Part shown: one piece after another, positions 14,590 to 17,971 of the stretch
How the letters are laid out: every line of letters begins with the position of its first letter
Position numbering within the stretch: the stretch's first letter is position 1
Notes under the pieces: model-generated
What the model saw: only the letters and a program-made list of their open reading frames with translations
Databases searched by the model: none
What the model was told of the DNA's origin: nothing
Program-made: the position numbers and the translations under genes
Assembly: GCA_035531475.1 (NCBI GenBank)
Contig: DATKST010000159.1
Location: forward strand, 1 to 17,971
Origin: CALCEB01 sp035531475
GTDB taxonomy: Bacteria; Acidobacteriota; Terriglobia; UBA7540
Reading direction: 5' to 3'
DNA: 17,971 nt

Positions 14590-15018
14590 TCAAACCCCCG
14601 ATCCATCCGGCACAATCTCAAAGGTCGCTTCAATTTTGGCGCTCTTCGCAATCATCGCCCCCACCGAGCAATACTTGGTCTCGGAAAGTTCGATTGCCCG
14701 CTTCACTGCCGCCGGATCGATCTTGCCGCGCAGTTTGTGCTTGATCGTAACTTTGGTGAAGGTTTGCGGATAATCTTCCCGCTGCTCGGCGCTGAGTTCG
14801 ACTTCATAGCCAGTCACAATTTGCCGCTTCTTGCGTAGGATGGTAATCACATCCATCGCCGTGCAGGCCCCGGTGGCGAGCAGCGCCAATTCCACCGGTC
14901 GCGCCCCCGTATTCCCACCTTGCGTGTCTAACACCAGCGAATGCCCGGCGCCCGAGGTCGCCACAAACTGCTTTTGATCACCTTGAACCGTCACCAGTCT
15001 CAACGTGCCATTCAACAT
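14590..15018 (-). CDS. OsmC-family protein
   Basis: OsmC/Ohr proteins are small thiol peroxidases that reduce organic hydroperoxides; many related YhfA-type members have unknown substrates. The 142-residue product has the two conserved cysteines, C52 in LATGACTAMDVI and C117 in SETKYCSVGAMI, plus GGNTGARPVELALLA ahead of the first, matching the OsmC/YhfA branch. It is the only complete minus-strand gene here and converges with the BtuF-like gene. The start is firm: GAGG lies upstream (complement of 15024-15027). Codon use is like its neighbours. Confidence 0.9.
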   Translation of the reverse strand: MLNGTLRLVTVQGDQKQFVATSGAGHSLVLDTQGGNTGARPVELALLATGACTAMDVITILRKKRQIVTGYEVELSAEQREDYPQTFTKVTIKHKLRGKIDPAAVKRAIELSETKYCSVGAMIAKSAKIEATFEIVPDGSGV

Positions 15019-15305
15019 GATTTCCTCGCTTTCGAAGCCATAGTGCCCGACCTATTGTTGGATTCACCCAGCCGGAATTGGATACTCGCCTGGCGTGCGT
15101 GCGGGTCATTTCAAGTGGGGCATCGGTAGTGGTACGTTTTGGCGGCTGTAGCGGCGGTCTCTGACCGCCGAATTTTATTTATCAACACCTTCCGGCGGTC
15201 AGAGACCGCCGTTACAGCAAACCGACCCACTGCTCACGGCGCAGTTCAGACTCGGCGGCGTGCTAGAATATTCATACACAGGGGCCTGGGAAGGGTTTTA
15301 AGTTC
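15019..15305. other. intergenic region between divergent OsmC and molybdoenzyme genes
   Basis: It holds palindromic element copy 2 at its centre. A -10-like TAGAAT lies at 15264-15269 without a good -35, and the ribosome site GGGAAGGG (15288-15295) precedes the next gene. No coding sequence is supported. Confidence 0.5.
15124..15240. repeat. palindromic intergenic element, copy 2 (full)
   Basis: Arms 15146-15170 and 15193-15217 are inverted repeats of 25 bases with one mismatch, around a 22-base AT-rich loop. The left arm is identical to that of copy 1 over 26 bases. Outer flanks GGTAGTGG and ACAGCAAAC-x-GACCCACT match the remnant at 4581-4643 and define the element ends more widely than the palindrome alone. 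Confidence 0.85.
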
Positions 15306-16322
15306 ATGCAACGTCGAACATTCATTGTTGCGGGTGTGGCGGGGGGAATCGGGCTGGTTGAATATGTCTTTTTCAACCAATACATGGACGGGCTGCGGAA
15401 TCCCCACAGTTTTTCCGTGAAGGCTTATGAACAATTCGGTGAGAAGGCCGCGCTCATGGCCATCACCGCCAACGAGGATTTCTATGTAACCTCCAAGGGA
15501 AGCACCCCCCGGGTCGATGCCAGCCGATGGCAACTCCAGTTCGATGGGCTGGTCGCTCATCCCTTCACTTTAAGATACAAAGAGCTCCTCAACCTTCCAA
15601 GTTTCGAACGGACGATGACTCTGGAATGCATCTCTGATCCGATTGGCGGCAACGCCATTGGCAACGCCCGCTGGACCGGAACCGCATTGAAGCCCCTCAT
15701 CGAGCGAGCCCAGCCCGCGGCGGAAGCCACCCATGTGGTGATTTACGCCGCCGACGGCTTTTCAACCGGGCATCCTTTGGAGCGGGTTTGGAACGAAGAG
15801 AATTTTTTGAGCTACCGGATGAATGGTGAAGACCTGCCCGCGGTTCATGGTTATCCGGTGCGCGTCTTTATTCCTGGCAAGTTTGGCATGAAGCAGCCGA
15901 AATGGGTGACCCGCGTCAGCTTCGTGAAAGCGCCCGTGCGGGGTTATTGGGAAAGCCAGGGATGGTCCGACAATGCCGAGCGATGGGCGCACGCCCGATT
16001 CACAGACCTTGGCAACGGCGCCACTCTTTCGGGCCGCAAGTTGGACTTGGCCGGTTTTGCCATTGGAAATTTGGACGGCATCAAGAGCGTGGAAATCAGC
16101 TTCGATCATGGCGGCTCCTGGCGGGCTACCGATATTTTCAGTAGTCCGTCATCGATGGTGTGGACCTTCTGGAAATACACCTGGGTCAGCCCGCCGCCGG
16201 GAAATTACAAGGTCCGGGTCAGAGCCATTGACGGCAAGGGCCGGGTTGAAGGCCTGGCGCCCAAAGGTATTTTTCCAGACGGTGCAACCGGACAGCAGAT
16301 GCTTGAAATCAAAGTAGTCTGA
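15306..16322 (+). CDS. Tat-exported molybdopterin-dependent oxidoreductase (sulfite oxidase family)
   Basis: The 338-residue protein starts MQRRTFIVAGVAGGIG, a twin-arginine type signal, as expected for a cofactor-loaded periplasmic enzyme. The catalytic molybdopterin domain covers about 55-215 and holds the molybdenum-ligand cysteine C108 in TMTLECISDPIGGN, followed by ARWTGTALKPLIE, VHGYPVRVFIPGKFGMKQPKWV. The dimerisation (immunoglobulin-like) domain covers about 235-338 and contains ISFDHGGSW. This is the sulfite-oxidase fold; no haem-binding domain is attached, so electrons must go to a separate carrier not in the window. The substrate is unknown. GGGAAGGG (15288-15295) serves as ribosome site. 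The FecR-type gene follows 50 bases on. Confidence 0.88.
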   Translation: MQRRTFIVAGVAGGIGLVEYVFFNQYMDGLRNPHSFSVKAYEQFGEKAALMAITANEDFYVTSKGSTPRVDASRWQLQFDGLVAHPFTLRYKELLNLPSFERTMTLECISDPIGGNAIGNARWTGTALKPLIERAQPAAEATHVVIYAADGFSTGHPLERVWNEENFLSYRMNGEDLPAVHGYPVRVFIPGKFGMKQPKWVTRVSFVKAPVRGYWESQGWSDNAERWAHARFTDLGNGATLSGRKLDLAGFAIGNLDGIKSVEISFDHGGSWRATDIFSSPSSMVWTFWKYTWVSPPPGNYKVRVRAIDGKGRVEGLAPKGIFPDGATGQQMLEIKVV

Positions 16323-16372
16323 GTGCTGCCCCTGGTCGGGGTTCGGGTCATCAGGTCAAGGTAGGAGGCCCT

Positions 16373-17971
16373 ATGCGAATCAAAGTGCGCCCGCAATTTC
16401 TCCCGGTTGGGTTTGCCATTCTTATCTTTGTTACAGCCCTGATATTTCCTCTTGTGAATCCGCAACGGGCGAAGGCCCAGGATGATTCGCAAACCCGCGT
16501 GGTCCGCCTCAGTTTTGTCGAAGGAACCGTGGGCATCCTGACTCCCGACTCCCAGGAGTGGGCAGAGGCGCCCATTAACACTCCGGTCGAGCAGGGGTAC
16601 GAGCTCGCAACCCAAAAGGATAGCTATGCCGAAGTTCAGTTTGAGAATGCTTCCACGCTCCGCCTGGGTGAAATTTCCGGCGTCATATTTGACCGGCTTG
16701 AATTTTCGGACTCCGGCCGCCGGGTGACCCGAATCGAATTTGAGAAGGGTTACGGAACATTTCACACGTTTTCCGATTCGAGCCAAAAGTTTGATGTGGA
16801 GGCTGGAGATGTGAACCTCTCTCCCCAAGGCGAAAGCGAGTTTCGGATCGACCGGAACGACCAGGCGGTGCGAATCGAAGTGTGGTCCGGTACCGTAAAT
16901 TTCTCCGGGCCGCTCGGCAATGTGGAATTGGGCCAGAATCAGATTTTGACTTATGGTCCCGGTTCCGGCGAGCCTTATGACATTGAGTCCGGGCTCAGCC
17001 CGGACGAATGGGATCGCTGGGTGGCGCAGCGCGACCAAGCGGAGTCTTCCCAGCCCCAATCCGTCACGCCTGCCAACTACGGGGGAGTGGAATCCAATAA
17101 TCTCTACGGCTGGAGCGATCTTTCAAGCTATGGCAGTTGGGGCTATTACTCAAATGTCGGGTACGCCTGGTTCCCATATGCCTCATACGGATGGTCGCCG
17201 TACTCCTTCGGGCGCTGGGTCTGGTATCCAGGGTTTGGATACACCTGGGTCTCCTCCGAGCCGTGGGGATGGCTGCCTTACCACTACGGGAAATGGGCTT
17301 TCGAACCGGGCGCCGGGTGGGCATGGTCGCCAGGCTCTTTCGCCAATTGGTCGCCGGCGTTGGTGAATTGGTATCAGGGGCAGGGCTGGGTGGGTTGGGC
17401 GCCCCAAGTCCCGGCAAACATGACTGGCTCGGGGGCTGGTTGTCCGCTGATGGCCCAAGGTTGTATGCGCGTCGTGAGCAACAGGCAATTTCAAACCGGA
17501 ACTACGATTACACCCCAAACCAATCTTCGGGTTGACCCGCAGGGCGGGCGCAGAGTGAGCAGGCCGGATCTTCCGGCGACCCGTCTGGCCATGATGCCTG
17601 GCGCGCCCCTTGTGACTTCCTTCGCCGCTTCGGGAATGCCCACCCCGACGGTTGGCCAGCCTTCCTCCCGAACGCTTCGCGCTGGAAGGTCCAGCAGTCC
17701 AAACGGCAGTGTGGCCAGGAGCGCTCCAGGTTCAAGTCCTTGGAGTTCACGCCGCGGCCATACCGAACACACTGCTTCCACAACGGGCCATCACCCGCAT
17801 TCATCGCCTTTCGCTAACGCAGTAGGGCAGGCCTCTTCAGTCTCCCCCGCGCATTTCAATGGAGCGCGTGCCCCTCAGTCCTTGCCCCGGTCCACGAGGG
17901 GCATCCAAGCAGGAGGACTCATTAGCGTTGGCGTGGTCCCGGTGAGGCCGGCGTCCGCGCCCCATTCTGCT
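16373..17971 (+). CDS. FecR-domain/DUF6600-type secreted protein, 3' end beyond the window
   Basis: The frame is open for exactly 533 codons to the right edge with no stop. ATG 16373 has AGGAGG (16363-16368) upstream. Residues 1-36 are a signal peptide ending AKA. Residues about 42-190 form a FecR-like beta domain (VRLSFVEGTVGIL, YAEVQFENASTLRLGE, VRIEVWSGTVNFSG). Residues about 245-345 form a Trp/Tyr/Gly-rich repeat region (YGWSPYSFGRWVWYPGFGY, WGWLPYHYGKW, GQGWVGWAP), as in DUF6600 proteins. The rest is a low-complexity Ser/Pro/Gly/Arg tail. Such proteins are exported, perhaps surface or wall associated; function is unknown. The tail may be much longer than seen. Confidence 0.85.
   Translation, partial: MRIKVRPQFLPVGFAILIFVTALIFPLVNPQRAKAQDDSQTRVVRLSFVEGTVGILTPDSQEWAEAPINTPVEQGYELATQKDSYAEVQFENASTLRLGEISGVIFDRLEFSDSGRRVTRIEFEKGYGTFHTFSDSSQKFDVEAGDVNLSPQGESEFRIDRNDQAVRIEVWSGTVNFSGPLGNVELGQNQILTYGPGSGEPYDIESGLSPDEWDRWVAQRDQAESSQPQSVTPANYGGVESNNLYGWSDLSSYGSWGYYSNVGYAWFPYASYGWSPYSFGRWVWYPGFGYTWVSSEPWGWLPYHYGKWAFEPGAGWAWSPGSFANWSPALVNWYQGQGWVGWAPQVPANMTGSGAGCPLMAQGCMRVVSNRQFQTGTTITPQTNLRVDPQGGRRVSRPDLPATRLAMMPGAPLVTSFAASGMPTPTVGQPSSRTLRAGRSSSPNGSVARSAPGSSPWSSRRGHTEHTASTTGHHPHSSPFANAVGQASSVSPAHFNGARAPQSLPRSTRGIQAGGLISVGVVPVRPASAPHSA

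Noticed and set aside
16205..17059. Minus-strand open frame of 284 codons
   Set aside because: It is antisense to the molybdoenzyme end and the FecR-type gene, whose start has AGGAGG and a signal peptide; the antisense product has no family features.

Overview
The window reads as chromosomal DNA of a GC-rich free-living bacterium, most likely a soil-type member of the Acidobacteriota. This is an inference from the gene mix: a PQQ-like beta-propeller protein, a DinB-fold protein, a DUF6580 membrane protein, a FecR/DUF6600-type secreted protein, and palindromic repeats scattered between genes. No rRNA, tRNA, CRISPR array or recognisable complete insertion sequence is present.

Layout. Positions 1-45 hold only the first 15 codons of a minus-strand gene that leaves the window. 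Plus-strand genes follow for a secreted PQQ-like propeller protein (358-1956) and a secreted nucleoside-hydrolase-like protein (2019-3011). A gene-free stretch (3012-3684) carries a large palindromic repeat and small repeats. Then comes the metabolic core: trpC, trpF, trpB, trpA, aroQ (chorismate mutase), aroF (DAHP synthase) and tyrA (prephenate dehydrogenase). These cover the last four tryptophan steps, the entry step of the shikimate pathway, and the branch towards phenylalanine and tyrosine. trpE, trpG and trpD are not in the window. A DinB-like protein, the two subunits of a 3-oxoacid CoA-transferase (scoA, scoB) and a 105-aa protein of unknown function come next.

The right third holds a CDP-alcohol phosphatidyltransferase (pgsA-like), a DUF6580 membrane protein, a cytoplasmic cysteine-rich protein of the cobalamin-binding BtuF/TroA fold, a convergent OsmC-family protein, a Tat-exported molybdopterin oxidoreductase, and the first 533 codons of a FecR/DUF6600 protein that runs off the right edge.

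Most notable beyond the genes: (i) one palindromic element present as two full copies (about 3065-3180 and 15124-15240) and one internally deleted remnant (4581-4643) just upstream of trpF; (ii) a second hairpin family starting TAGGGGC on both sides of the BtuF-like gene, one copy of which supplies that gene's stop codon; (iii) a terminator-like hairpin with a mutually exclusive upstream pairing between trpF and trpB, which could be a mid-operon attenuator; (iv) a near-consensus promoter that would give pgsA an almost leaderless mRNA. I did not find a clearly new multi-gene system; the DUF6580 plus cysteine-rich BtuF-like pair is the best functional unknown.
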